Shown: positions 6,709 to 12,647 of the stretch, one piece after another
Position numbering within the stretch: position 1 is the stretch's first letter
How the letters are laid out: every line of letters starts with the position of its first letter
From: Variovorax sp.
GTDB lineage: Bacteria > Pseudomonadota > Gammaproteobacteria > Burkholderiales > Burkholderiaceae_C
DNA: 12,647 nucleotides
Direction: 5' to 3'
Assembly: GCA_028292835.1 (NCBI GenBank)
Contig: JAQGLP010000091.1
Location: 1 to 12,647 of the forward strand
Notes under the pieces: model-generated
What the model saw: the letters and a program-made list of their open reading frames with translations, nothing else
Database searches by the model: none
What the model was told of the DNA's origin: nothing
Position numbers and translations under genes: made by a program

Positions 6709-7860
6709 CTACAGGTACTGCACCGCGACGCGGCCGATGCGCTGGCGTGCGATCACCAGCTTCATGATGCCGGCGGTGCCGTCGCCGATCTCCAGGCCCA
6801 TCACGTCGCGCATGCGCTGCTGGTGCGGCAGGTCCTTGGACCAGCCGTAGTGGCCGAAGGTCAGCAGGCACTGGTGGATCACGTCGAACGCGGTCTTCGG
6901 GCCCATCCACTTGACCATCGCCGCCTCCGTCGTGTGAGGCAGGTCGGCGTCGCGCAGCGCCAGCGCGTGATAGGACAGCTGGCGAACCGCGGCGATGTGC
7001 GATTCGCCCTCGGCCAGCGGAAAGCTCACGCCCTGGAACTGCCCGATCGGCCGTCCGAAGGCCTCGCGCTCCTTCGCATAGGCCCAGGCTTCGTCGAGCG
7101 AGGCCTGCGCGGCGCCGCAGCACTGCAAGGCGATCAGCGCGCGGCTGTAGTCGAAGCCCTGCATCACCTGCGTGAAGCCCTTGCCTTCGTCACCGAGGCG
7201 GTGGCTGACCGGCACCTTCACGTCGTCGAAGAACACCGAGCCGCGCCCGATGATGGCGCTGCCGACGTCGTCGAAATGCGTGCGCTGGATGCCCGGCGAT
7301 TCGGCCGGGATGAAGAACGCGGACACGCCCTTCGCGCCGTCTTCCGGGCGGCCGGTGCGGGCGAAGATCAGGTAGGCGTCGGCCCGATCGGCAAAGGTGA
7401 TCGAGGTCTTCTCGCCGTTGACGATGTAGTGGTCGCCGTCGCGCCGTGCGCGCATCTGCAGGTTGCTGGCGTCGGAGCCGCCGCGCGGCTCGGTGAGGCA
7501 GATCGCAACCACCGCCTCGCCGCGGATCATGCGCGGTACCCATTCCTCCACCACCTCGGGTTGCGCGTGGCGGATCAGGATGGCGGCGTTGAGCGATACG
7601 CCCACTGGAACCGCGCTGATGTTGAAATCGCCGTAGGCCAGTTCCTCCGCAATGAGGCCCGTCGTCACCGCATCGGCCCCCAAGCCCCCCAGGCGCTCGG
7701 GCAAATCGACGCCGATCAGGCCGAGCCGGCCCATCTCGGCAAGCAGGTCGCGGTCGAGCACGCCGAGCTTTTCGCGCTTCTGGTAGTCGGGCAGCAAGCG
7801 TTCGCGGGCAAAACGGCGCGCGGATTCCTGCAGGGCTCTCTGGTCGTCGGTCAGAACCAT
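6709..7860 (-). CDS. Acyl-CoA dehydrogenase family flavoprotein with Asp at the catalytic-base position
   Basis: A full-length (383 residues) FAD-dependent acyl-CoA dehydrogenase: helical N-domain (LTDDQRALQESARRFARE), middle-domain motif CLTEPRGGSD (121-130), FAD-contact region GEKTSITFAD, and C-domain with FGRPIGQFQGV and LPHQQRMRDVMGLEIGDGTAGIMK. The catalytic base, usually Glu in Y-E-G-T, is Asp360 in G-D-G-T. The alternative Glu site used by isovaleryl- and long-chain enzymes (xxER) is FDYSR, with Ser239, so Asp360 is the only obvious base. Asp is reported for some alicyclic (cyclohexanecarboxyl-CoA) dehydrogenases; in this operon the enzyme could also act on a phosphorylated acyl-CoA like LvaC. 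It is the first gene of the long operon, behind a strong promoter at 7920-7948. The Shine-Dalgarno is weak (ACGAGA). Electrons would pass to an electron-transfer flavoprotein encoded elsewhere. Confidence 0.93.
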   Translation of the reverse strand: MVLTDDQRALQESARRFARERLLPDYQKREKLGVLDRDLLAEMGRLGLIGVDLPERLGGLGADAVTTGLIAEELAYGDFNISAVPVGVSLNAAILIRHAQPEVVEEWVPRMIRGEAVVAICLTEPRGGSDASNLQMRARRDGDHYIVNGEKTSITFADRADAYLIFARTGRPEDGAKGVSAFFIPAESPGIQRTHFDDVGSAIIGRGSVFFDDVKVPVSHRLGDEGKGFTQVMQGFDYSRALIALQCCGAAQASLDEAWAYAKEREAFGRPIGQFQGVSFPLAEGESHIAAVRQLSYHALALRDADLPHTTEAAMVKWMGPKTAFDVIHQCLLTFGHYGWSKDLPHQQRMRDVMGLEIGDGTAGIMKLVIARQRIGRVAVQYL

Positions 7861-7889
7861 GGGGTTGTCTCGTGTGGGGTGTCATGGAA

Positions 7890-7908
7890 CAGCCGGTGCG
7901 GCCGGCTG
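7890..7908 (-). repeat. Perfect inverted repeat in the leader of the acyl-CoA dehydrogenase operon
   Basis: CAGCCGG and CCGGCTG form a perfect 7-bp GC-rich stem around a 5-nt loop. It lies only a few nucleotides downstream of the transcription start predicted from the -10 box at 7920-7925, so the mRNA would begin with this hairpin. Such 5'-terminal stems can stabilise a transcript. It is 29 bp from the start codon and has no T-run, so a terminator is unlikely. Part of the 122-bp gap 7861-7982. Confidence 0.45.
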
Positions 7909-7919
7909 CAGGAATCCAC

Positions 7920-7948
7920 ATAGTACACTAGCGTACTAGATGATTCAA
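7920..7948 (-). promoter_or_regulatory. Promoter with shared operator, site B (best match)
   Basis: On the minus strand a near-consensus sigma-70 promoter reads TTGAAT (7943-7948), 17-nt spacer, TACTAT (7920-7925). The operator at 7921-7938 reads TAGTACGCTAGTGTACTA; it matches the ideal 18-bp palindrome at 17 of 18 positions and covers most of the spacer and -10 box. A bound protein would exclude RNA polymerase. It drives the seven-gene operon beginning with the acyl-CoA dehydrogenase at 7860. Confidence 0.75.
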
Positions 7949-7982
7949 TGGCGGCTTTCGCGGATGTCATGCTCGCGGCCGC

Positions 7983-9539
7983 TCAGATCTTGCGCTCGTG
8001 CCCAGCCCAGTAAGGGTCGCGCAGCACGTTCTTGCGTACCTTGCCCACCGGCGTCACGGGCAGCGGCTCCGCGCGGAACTCGATGCTGCGCGGGCACTTG
8101 TAGCCGCCGATCAGCGTGCGGCAGTGTGCGATCAGTTCCTCGGCCGTCGCCCTCGCGCCGTCCTTGAGCACGACCACCGCATGCACAGCCTCGCCCCACT
8201 GTTCGCTGGGGATGCCGATCACAGCGGCTTCGCGCACCGCGGGATGCAGGAAGAGCGCGCGCTCGGGCTCGATCGAGTAGACGTTCTCGCCGCCGGTGAC
8301 GATCATGTCCTTCACGCGGTCGGCCACATAGAGGAAGCCGTCGTCGTCGAGGTAGCCAGCGTCGCCGGTGTGCATCCAGCCGTCCCGCAGGGCCGCGCGT
8401 GTCGCTTCGGGGTTGTTGAGGTAGCCGACCATCAGGAAGTCGCTGCGCACGATGATCTCGCCGATCTGCCCGACGGCCGCGTCGGTGCCGTCGGGCAGCA
8501 TCACGCGAATCTCGTTGCCGAAGCCGGCCTGGCCCGCCGAGCGCAAGCGCGACACCTTCTCGCCCGAGACGATGTGGTCGCGCCAGCGCAGCATCGTCGC
8601 GAAGCCGCCGGTCTCGGTCATGCCGTAGATCTGATAGAAGCCCCAGGTCGGCACCTTTTCCATCGCGCGCAGCATCAGGCCCTCCGGCATCGGAGACCCG
8701 CCGTAGATGCAGGTCTTCAGGCTCGTGAGGTCGTACTGGTCGAAGTCGGGATGGCTCAGCAGCATGTTGACCATCGTCGGCACCAGCACGGCATTGGTCA
8801 CGCGGTATTCGCCGATCGCCTTCATCACGGGCAAGGCGTCGAACTTGGGCAGGATCGCGTGCGTTCCGCCGGCCATCGTGATGTACCAGAGCGCGCTGGC
8901 GCCCGCGAAGTGGAAGTAGCCGGCGACGTAGAGAAAGGTCAGGTCCTCGACGCTCGGCAGCAGCGCGAGATAGCAGCAGGTCGCCATGTAGACGCCCTTG
9001 TGCGACATCGCCACCCCCTTCGGATGCGCGGTCGTGCCGCCGGTGTAGAAGATGACGTAGAGGTCGTCGTCCGAGCGGTTAGCGTCCGGCATGGGGGCGT
9101 ACTGCGCGACCAGCGCTTCATACGACAGCATGCCGGGCGGCGTGGCGCCGTCGCCCATGTAGATCATCGTCTTGACGCCGGGCATCTCGACGCGAAGCTG
9201 CTCGGCCTGGTCCAGGAAACTGTCGTCGACGAACAGGATGGCGGCCTTGGAATCCGTGAGCGCGTAGGCGTTCTCGGCCACCGACCAGCGGATGTTCAGT
9301 GGCGCCAGGGCGCCGCCAGCCCAGGGCACCGCGAAGAACAGCTCAAGGTAGCGATCGGAATTCATCGCCAGGATGGCGACGAACGCGCCGTCGCGCACGC
9401 CCAGCGAGCGCAGTGCCGCAGCCATGCGTGGCACCCGTTCGCCCACTTCCTTCCAGGTGCGCCGTCGCGCGCCGGTGATGGTGGCTACGCGATGCGCGCT
9501 GCATTGCACTGCCCTCTTGAGCAGTTGTGTTCCCTGCAT
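7983..9539 (-). CDS. Acyl-CoA synthetase (AMP-dependent acid-CoA ligase, class I adenylate-forming)
   Basis: A 518-residue cytosolic ligase that would activate the pathway acid to its CoA ester using ATP, via an acyl-adenylate. ANL superfamily motifs occur in order: P-loop FYTGGTTAHPKGV (164-176, a variant of YTSGTTGxPKG), YGMTETGG (305-312), DGWMHTGD (386-393), DRVKDMIVTGGENVYSIEPE (407-426) and the C-terminal catalytic Lys500 in PVGKVRKNVLRD. Length is normal. The frame has an earlier ATG at 9581, but 9539 is chosen: MQGTQLLKRAVQ is the family-like N-terminus, AAGGA stands 7 nt upstream, and the promoter/operator at 9612-9641 leaves a proper leader. Substrate is not predictable; medium-chain, alicyclic or aromatic acids are possible. 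It is a separate transcription unit but carries the shared operator, so it is probably co-induced with the dehydrogenase operon. Confidence 0.93.
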   Translation of the reverse strand: MQGTQLLKRAVQCSAHRVATITGARRRTWKEVGERVPRMAAALRSLGVRDGAFVAILAMNSDRYLELFFAVPWAGGALAPLNIRWSVAENAYALTDSKAAILFVDDSFLDQAEQLRVEMPGVKTMIYMGDGATPPGMLSYEALVAQYAPMPDANRSDDDLYVIFYTGGTTAHPKGVAMSHKGVYMATCCYLALLPSVEDLTFLYVAGYFHFAGASALWYITMAGGTHAILPKFDALPVMKAIGEYRVTNAVLVPTMVNMLLSHPDFDQYDLTSLKTCIYGGSPMPEGLMLRAMEKVPTWGFYQIYGMTETGGFATMLRWRDHIVSGEKVSRLRSAGQAGFGNEIRVMLPDGTDAAVGQIGEIIVRSDFLMVGYLNNPEATRAALRDGWMHTGDAGYLDDDGFLYVADRVKDMIVTGGENVYSIEPERALFLHPAVREAAVIGIPSEQWGEAVHAVVVLKDGARATAEELIAHCRTLIGGYKCPRSIEFRAEPLPVTPVGKVRKNVLRDPYWAGHERKI

Positions 9540-9611
9540 GATCGGTCCTTGCTGGTTGCGGAGTCGATGGTCGAAGCGCACAGGAGCCTGTGACAGTCAC
9601 CACGCAAACGT

Positions 9612-9641
9612 ACAGTACACTACCGTACGATAAATTGCCAA
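9612..9641 (-). promoter_or_regulatory. Promoter with shared operator, site C
   Basis: On the minus strand the promoter reads TTGGCA (9636-9641), 18-nt spacer, TACTGT (9612-9617), directed at the ligase gene starting at 9539. The operator at 9613-9630 reads TCGTACGGTAGTGTACTG and matches the ideal palindrome at 14 of 18 positions. The -10 box is offset by 1 bp from the operator edge, as at the other sites. It lies in the 143-bp gap between the ligase and the 3-hydroxyacyl-CoA dehydrogenase genes. Confidence 0.7.
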
Positions 9642-9682
9642 CCCGGGATTCCCCTTAGCAGCAGCGGCAAGCGCCACCTGCG

Positions 9683-10936
9683 TCAAGCCTGCGACGTGAA
9701 GCCAGTGCCTTTGGAGGCGCGTTCGCGCAGCCATGGCGAAGGCCGGAAGCGCTCACCGTGGGCGTCGGCCAGGGCATCGCATTCCGCCACGAAGGCGGTC
9801 AGGCCCCGCCGCTCGACCTGCCCGAGCACGCCGCCCGCGGCAGCCGGAAAGCCCAGGCCCAGCACCGAGCCGGTGTTGGCGTCCGCGACACTGGCCACCA
9901 CACCCTCCTCCAGGCACCGCGCGGCCTCTAGGGCCTGCGCATGCATGAGCCGGCGTTCGACCGCTTCAAGAGCCGGCTGGGCCGCGAGCGGCGGATACAC
10001 GTTGGCCAACCCGGCCCAAAGCCGCTTGGGGCCGGCTTCGGGATAGTCATAGAAGCCGCTGCCCTCGCGCCGTCCGCGCCGGCCGAGCGACGACACCATG
10101 CGGTCGAGCACGGGCCAAGCCAGCGCGCGGCAGACGCGATCGTCCAGCCCATCGGCCTTCGCCTGGCGCGCCTGCTGCCAGTTCAGCACGATGCCGGTTT
10201 CGTCCAGCATGGCCAGCGGCCCCACCGCCAGGCCGGCGGCCGTCGCCGCGGCCTCGATCCGCTCCGGCGCCATGCCTTCGGCGAGCATCACCATCGCCTC
10301 GTCGAGATAGGCGGTGAAGACGCGGGAGGTGAAGAAGCCGGGGCTGTCGCGCACGACGATCGGCTGCTTGCCCAGACATCGGACCCAAGCCAGGGCAGCC
10401 TCCGTCGTGGCCGCAGCGGTGTCCCGCCCGACCACGACCTCGACCAGCGCCATGCGATCGACCGGCGAGAAGAAATGCAGCCCGATGAAGCGGCCCGGCC
10501 GCGCCAGCGCCGCAGCCAGACCGGTGACGGGCAGACCCGAGGTGTTGGTCGCGATGATGGCTTCGGGCGGGGCCACTGCCTCGATGCGTCGCAGCACCGT
10601 CGCCTTGATGTCGCGGTCCTCCGCCACAGCCTCGATGACGAGGCCGCACCCCGCAAGCGCGCTGTCGTCGGGCGCGGCCGAGACCGCCGTGAGGAGGGCC
10701 TCGCGCTCCGCTGCGCCCATGCGCCCGCGGGAGACACGCTTTTGCAGGTCGACGCCCAGGCGGTCCAGGCCGCGCCGACCGGATGCCTCGTCGCGGCCGA
10801 CCAGCGTCACATGAAGACCCACCGCCGCCGCCGAATGACACAGGCCCAGCCCCATCAGACCCGGTCCGACGATGCCGATGCGGTCGCCGCACCAAGGGAA
10901 ATCACGTATGAAAGATGTCTCGCGTTTGTAATGCAC
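9683..10936 (-). CDS. 3-hydroxyacyl-CoA dehydrogenase (FadB/FadJ-type dehydrogenase without crotonase domain)
   Basis: An NAD-dependent enzyme oxidising 3-hydroxyacyl-CoA to 3-ketoacyl-CoA. Numbered from the GTG at 10936 it has 417 residues: NAD-binding GIVGPGLMGLG (21-31, GxGxxG at 24-29), VIEAVAED (100-107), TNTSGLP (130-136), catalytic His154 in GLHFFSPVDRM and its partner Glu166, spaced 12 residues apart as in the family, and DSPGFFTSR (197-205). Tandem C-terminal helical domains follow (LDETGIVLNWQQ; SGFYDYPE), as in the dehydrogenase half of FadB/FadJ; the fused hydratase half is absent, so hydration must come from the separate crotonases. The frame stays open to 12274 and has an ATG at 10957, but that ATG lies inside the predicted promoter. 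GTG 10936 coincides with the predicted transcription start, suggesting a leaderless start. There is no Shine-Dalgarno for either. Family secure, start uncertain. Confidence 0.9.
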   Translation of the reverse strand: MHYKRETSFIRDFPWCGDRIGIVGPGLMGLGLCHSAAAVGLHVTLVGRDEASGRRGLDRLGVDLQKRVSRGRMGAAEREALLTAVSAAPDDSALAGCGLVIEAVAEDRDIKATVLRRIEAVAPPEAIIATNTSGLPVTGLAAALARPGRFIGLHFFSPVDRMALVEVVVGRDTAAATTEAALAWVRCLGKQPIVVRDSPGFFTSRVFTAYLDEAMVMLAEGMAPERIEAAATAAGLAVGPLAMLDETGIVLNWQQARQAKADGLDDRVCRALAWPVLDRMVSSLGRRGRREGSGFYDYPEAGPKRLWAGLANVYPPLAAQPALEAVERRLMHAQALEAARCLEEGVVASVADANTGSVLGLGFPAAAGGVLGQVERRGLTAFVAECDALADAHGERFRPSPWLRERASKGTGFTSQA

Positions 10937-10953
10937 TTGCGTACGATACGCAA
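10937..10953. repeat. Perfect inverted repeat overlapping operator D
   Basis: TTGCGTA and TACGCAA form a perfect 7-bp inverted repeat with a 3-bp centre (CGA). It overlaps the left half of the 18-bp operator at 10944-10961, whose own symmetry is weakest here. It may be a second binding site or a shifted version of the same operator. Confidence 0.5.
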
Positions 10954-10971
10954 CCATACTAGAAGCGTCAA
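10943..10971 (-). promoter_or_regulatory. Promoter with shared operator, site D, between divergent genes
   Basis: On the minus strand a good sigma-70 promoter reads TTGACG (10966-10971), 17-nt spacer, TATCGT (10943-10948), directed at the 3-hydroxyacyl-CoA dehydrogenase gene. The operator at 10944-10961 reads TAGTATGGTTGCGTATCG, 12 of 18 matches to the ideal, in the same register to the -10 box as the other sites. On the plus strand it closely resembles site A and sits 47 bp before the SDR gene at 11009, so it may control both directions. No convincing plus-strand promoter was found. Confidence 0.65.
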
Positions 10972-11008
10972 TCGAATCTTCCTCAACCCCGGACACGGAG
11001 ACAAAGCC

Positions 11009-11770
11009 ATGAACTCGATCGACCTGGCCGGTCATAGCGCCGTCGTGACCGGCGGCGGCAGCGGTATCGGATTTGCCAGCGCGAAGCGCTTTCTCGCCTC
11101 GGGCGCGCGCGTGGAGCTGTGGGGCCGCGACGCGGAGAAGCTCGAGTCGGCGGCGAAGTCGCTTGCCGACATCGGGCCGGTCACCTGGCGTGCCGTCGAT
11201 GTATCGGACCACGCCGCCGTGGAAAAGGCAGCGCGCCAGGCCCAGGCCGCCCTGGGCCATGTCGACATCCTCTTCAACAACGCTGGCGTCGCGCTTGAAG
11301 TCTGCCCGATGGTCGAGATGTCGCTCGACGCCTGGCACCAGAATATCGCCATCAACCTCCATGGCGTCTTCTATTGCTGTCGCGCGTTCGGCCCCGGAAT
11401 GATCCAGCGCGGCTGGGGCCGGATCATCAATGTCTCGTCGATGGCGGGAAAGGACGGCAACCCCTTCCAAAGCGCCTACTCGGCGGCGAAAGGCGGCGTC
11501 ATCGCCTTCACGAAGAGTCTGGGAAAAGAACTCGCCACCAGCGGCGTGACGGTCAACGCGATCGCCCCGACGCTCTTCGAAACACCCCTGGCCATGGCCA
11601 CGATGGCCAACGCGCCCGCCGCGATGCAGGCGGTGATCGACAAGATCCCGATGCGCCGCATGGGCCGCGCCGACGAGGCGGCCGCGATGGCCGCATGGCT
11701 GGCCTCGGACGAGTGCTCGTTCACGACCGGCTTCACCTTCGACCTTTCCGGCGGCCGTGCCACCTACTGA
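11009..11770 (+). CDS. SDR family oxidoreductase (classical, 3-oxoacyl reductase / hydroxyacyl dehydrogenase type)
   Basis: A 253-residue classical short-chain dehydrogenase/reductase with every expected motif: TGGGSGIG (14-21), NNAG (90-93), active-site Ser143/Ser144 in INVSSMAG, and the catalytic pair Tyr157 and Lys161 in YSAAKGG. The C-terminus ends TGFTFDLSGGRATY, which resembles the usual TG..i.VDGG end. The frame is open far upstream, but ATG 11009 is the start: it begins the family N-terminus (IDLAGHSAVVTGGG) and has GGAG at 10997-11000, 8 nt away. It is divergent from the 3-hydroxyacyl-CoA dehydrogenase gene and shares the operator region 10943-10971. Oxidation of a hydroxyl group on the pathway substrate or its CoA ester is the likely role; the substrate cannot be assigned. 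The arrangement with the next gene, 37 bp downstream, suggests an operon. Confidence 0.9.
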   Translation: MNSIDLAGHSAVVTGGGSGIGFASAKRFLASGARVELWGRDAEKLESAAKSLADIGPVTWRAVDVSDHAAVEKAARQAQAALGHVDILFNNAGVALEVCPMVEMSLDAWHQNIAINLHGVFYCCRAFGPGMIQRGWGRIINVSSMAGKDGNPFQSAYSAAKGGVIAFTKSLGKELATSGVTVNAIAPTLFETPLAMATMANAPAAMQAVIDKIPMRRMGRADEAAAMAAWLASDECSFTTGFTFDLSGGRATY

Positions 11771-11807
11771 GCGGCACGACGTCGTCCTCTTCAACTGGAG
11801 TCCCCTC

Positions 11808-12647
11808 ATGAGGCCCTCGACGCCTTCCTCGCGCATCAGCCAATCCGACAACGGTCTCTCGCGCCGGTCCCTGCTCGCCGCCGGCCCGGCCCTGCTGGGC
11901 GGCTCATTGCTCGCCGGCGCGCAAAGCGTCTTCGCGCAGAAAGGCGACACGATCAAGATCGGCTCGGCGCGCGCGATGACCGGTCTGGTCGCATCCTCCT
12001 TCGCCCCGCTGTACGTCTCGGTCAAGATCGCCGTCGAGGAGATCAACGCGTCCGGCGGCATCCTGGGCCGGCAGGTCGAGATCATCGAAGCCGACGACGA
12101 GAGTTCTCCCGCCAAGGAACCGGCCGTGATGCGCAAGCTGATCGACGGCGGCGCGCAGGCCCTGCTCGGCCCGGTCGGCAGTTCCCACACGATCGCGGCG
12201 GTGACGACGACCACCGCATCGAAGATCATCCACGCAGGGGGCGGCTGGGCCGAGGAACTGGCCGATGGCGTCAAGTACCCCTACCACTACCAGTTCACCT
12301 ACAACACCGGCCACCAGGGCGAAGCCATTGCGCGCCTGATCGCCGAGAAGCTGAAGCTGAAGAAGGTCGGCATCCTGCAGGAGAACAGCGGGCTGGGCGA
12401 ATCGGGCGGCGCGGCGACGACGCGTGCTCTGAAGAAGCGCGGCCTCGATCCGGTCGGCGTCGAGGTCTATCCGCCCACCGCGACCGATCTTAAGGTCTAC
12501 CTCAACAAGCTGCGCGCGGCCGGCGCCGACGCCGTCGTGCTCTGGAATTCACCCGTGCAGGGCATGCTGCTCACGGCCGCCGGCCTGCAGTCGATGAAGT
12601 GGTACCCGGCGCTCCTCGGCGGCAACTCGCTGTTCTCGAACACGGTC
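11808..12647 (+). CDS. ABC transporter substrate-binding protein (LivK-like), Tat-exported, 3' end missing
   Basis: The first 280 residues are present and the frame is open to the right edge. The N-terminus has a twin-arginine signal: SRRSLL at 18-23 after a polar leader, then the hydrophobic AAGPALLGGSLLAGA, with probable cleavage after about residue 43 (SVFA/QK). The mature part has family marks: IKIGSARAMTGLVASSFAPLYVSVKIAVEEINASGGILGRQVEII, with NASGGILGR at 80-88, then ALLGPVGSSHT and GADAVVLWNSP. Start ATG 11808 has GGAG at 11797-11800, 7 nt upstream. It is the second LivK-type binding protein in the window but uses Tat rather than Sec export. It follows the SDR gene by 37 bp and is probably co-transcribed. 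Permease and ATPase genes may lie beyond the right edge. The ligand is likely an acid feeding this pathway, by context only. Confidence 0.92.
   Translation, partial: MRPSTPSSRISQSDNGLSRRSLLAAGPALLGGSLLAGAQSVFAQKGDTIKIGSARAMTGLVASSFAPLYVSVKIAVEEINASGGILGRQVEIIEADDESSPAKEPAVMRKLIDGGAQALLGPVGSSHTIAAVTTTTASKIIHAGGGWAEELADGVKYPYHYQFTYNTGHQGEAIARLIAEKLKLKKVGILQENSGLGESGGAATTRALKKRGLDPVGVEVYPPTATDLKVYLNKLRAAGADAVVLWNSPVQGMLLTAAGLQSMKWYPALLGGNSLFSNTV

Noticed and set aside
6700..7923. Plus-strand open frame (407 codons) opposite the acyl-CoA dehydrogenase gene
   Set aside because: Shadow of the dehydrogenase gene; no family motifs and it runs through the promoter region at 7920.
7998..9593. Long plus-strand open frame (531 codons) opposite the acyl-CoA ligase gene
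   Set aside because: It is antisense to a clear ligase gene, its translation is low-complexity His/Arg/Val-rich with no motifs, and such frames are expected opposite high-GC genes.
9941..11008. Upstream extension of the plus-strand SDR frame to 9941
   Set aside because: It is antisense to the dehydrogenase gene; the SDR N-terminus and a Shine-Dalgarno place the start at 11009.
10958..12274. Upstream extension of the 3-hydroxyacyl-CoA dehydrogenase frame to 12274
   Set aside because: It would be antisense to the SDR and the binding protein and would span the promoter; the translated extension has no recognisable domain.
1..12647. A complete cyclohexanecarboxylate (ali/bad-type) pathway
   Set aside because: The Asp-containing acyl-CoA dehydrogenase and the ligase fit, but neither crotonase resembles the 2-ketocyclohexanecarboxyl-CoA hydrolase BadI, and the SDRs cannot be assigned to BadH by eye. 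Kept only as one substrate possibility.

Overview
The window is high-GC bacterial DNA, densely coding, with Shine-Dalgarno sites and tight gene spacing. Protein style and gene mix (acyl-CoA genes interleaved with LivK-type periplasmic binding proteins) suggest a betaproteobacterium of the order Burkholderiales, for example Comamonadaceae. That placement is inference from style, not from a marker gene. There are eleven recognisable genes, two of them cut by the window edges, plus a probable twelfth hidden by a frameshift. No RNA genes, insertion sequences, CRISPR arrays or phage genes were seen, and no stretch over 300 bases lacks a gene.

Layout. 1-309 (-) is the start of an enoyl-CoA hydratase gene, divergent from 424-1539 (+), an uncharacterised 371-residue protein with a DHSWG motif. 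Then comes a long minus-strand operon read from 7860 down to 1562: acyl-CoA dehydrogenase, an SDR of the enoyl/dienoyl-CoA reductase type, a histidine phosphatase, an APH-type phosphotransferase with an attached small protein, a Sec-exported ABC substrate-binding protein, and an enoyl-CoA hydratase. Upstream are two more minus-strand genes, each with its own promoter: an acyl-CoA ligase (7983-9539) and a 3-hydroxyacyl-CoA dehydrogenase (9683-10936). Divergent from the latter run an SDR (11009-11770) and a Tat-exported ABC substrate-binding protein (11808 to the window end).

How it fits together. The genes form an acid catabolic module: uptake (two binding proteins), CoA activation (ligase), oxidation or reduction at the acyl chain (acyl-CoA dehydrogenase, reductase-type SDR), hydration (two crotonases) and 3-hydroxyacyl-CoA oxidation (dehydrogenase, possibly the second SDR). 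The set of kinase, small partner protein, acyl-CoA dehydrogenase, SDR and ligase recalls the levulinate (lva) pathway of Pseudomonas putida, where a 4-hydroxyacyl-CoA is phosphorylated and the phosphate then eliminated. The substrate here is unknown; a hydroxylated, branched or alicyclic acid is plausible.

Regulation. The four intergenic promoter regions carry the same 18-bp, roughly palindromic element (ideal form TAGTACGCTAGCGTACTA). In all four, a minus-strand -10 box overlaps it in exactly the same register. This points to one repressor, probably TetR-type, controlling the whole window; its gene is not in view.

Most unusual points: the shared operators, a probable one-base deletion that fuses the kinase to the next gene, Asp in place of the catalytic Glu in the acyl-CoA dehydrogenase, His in place of the second catalytic Glu in one crotonase, and a possible leaderless GTG start.
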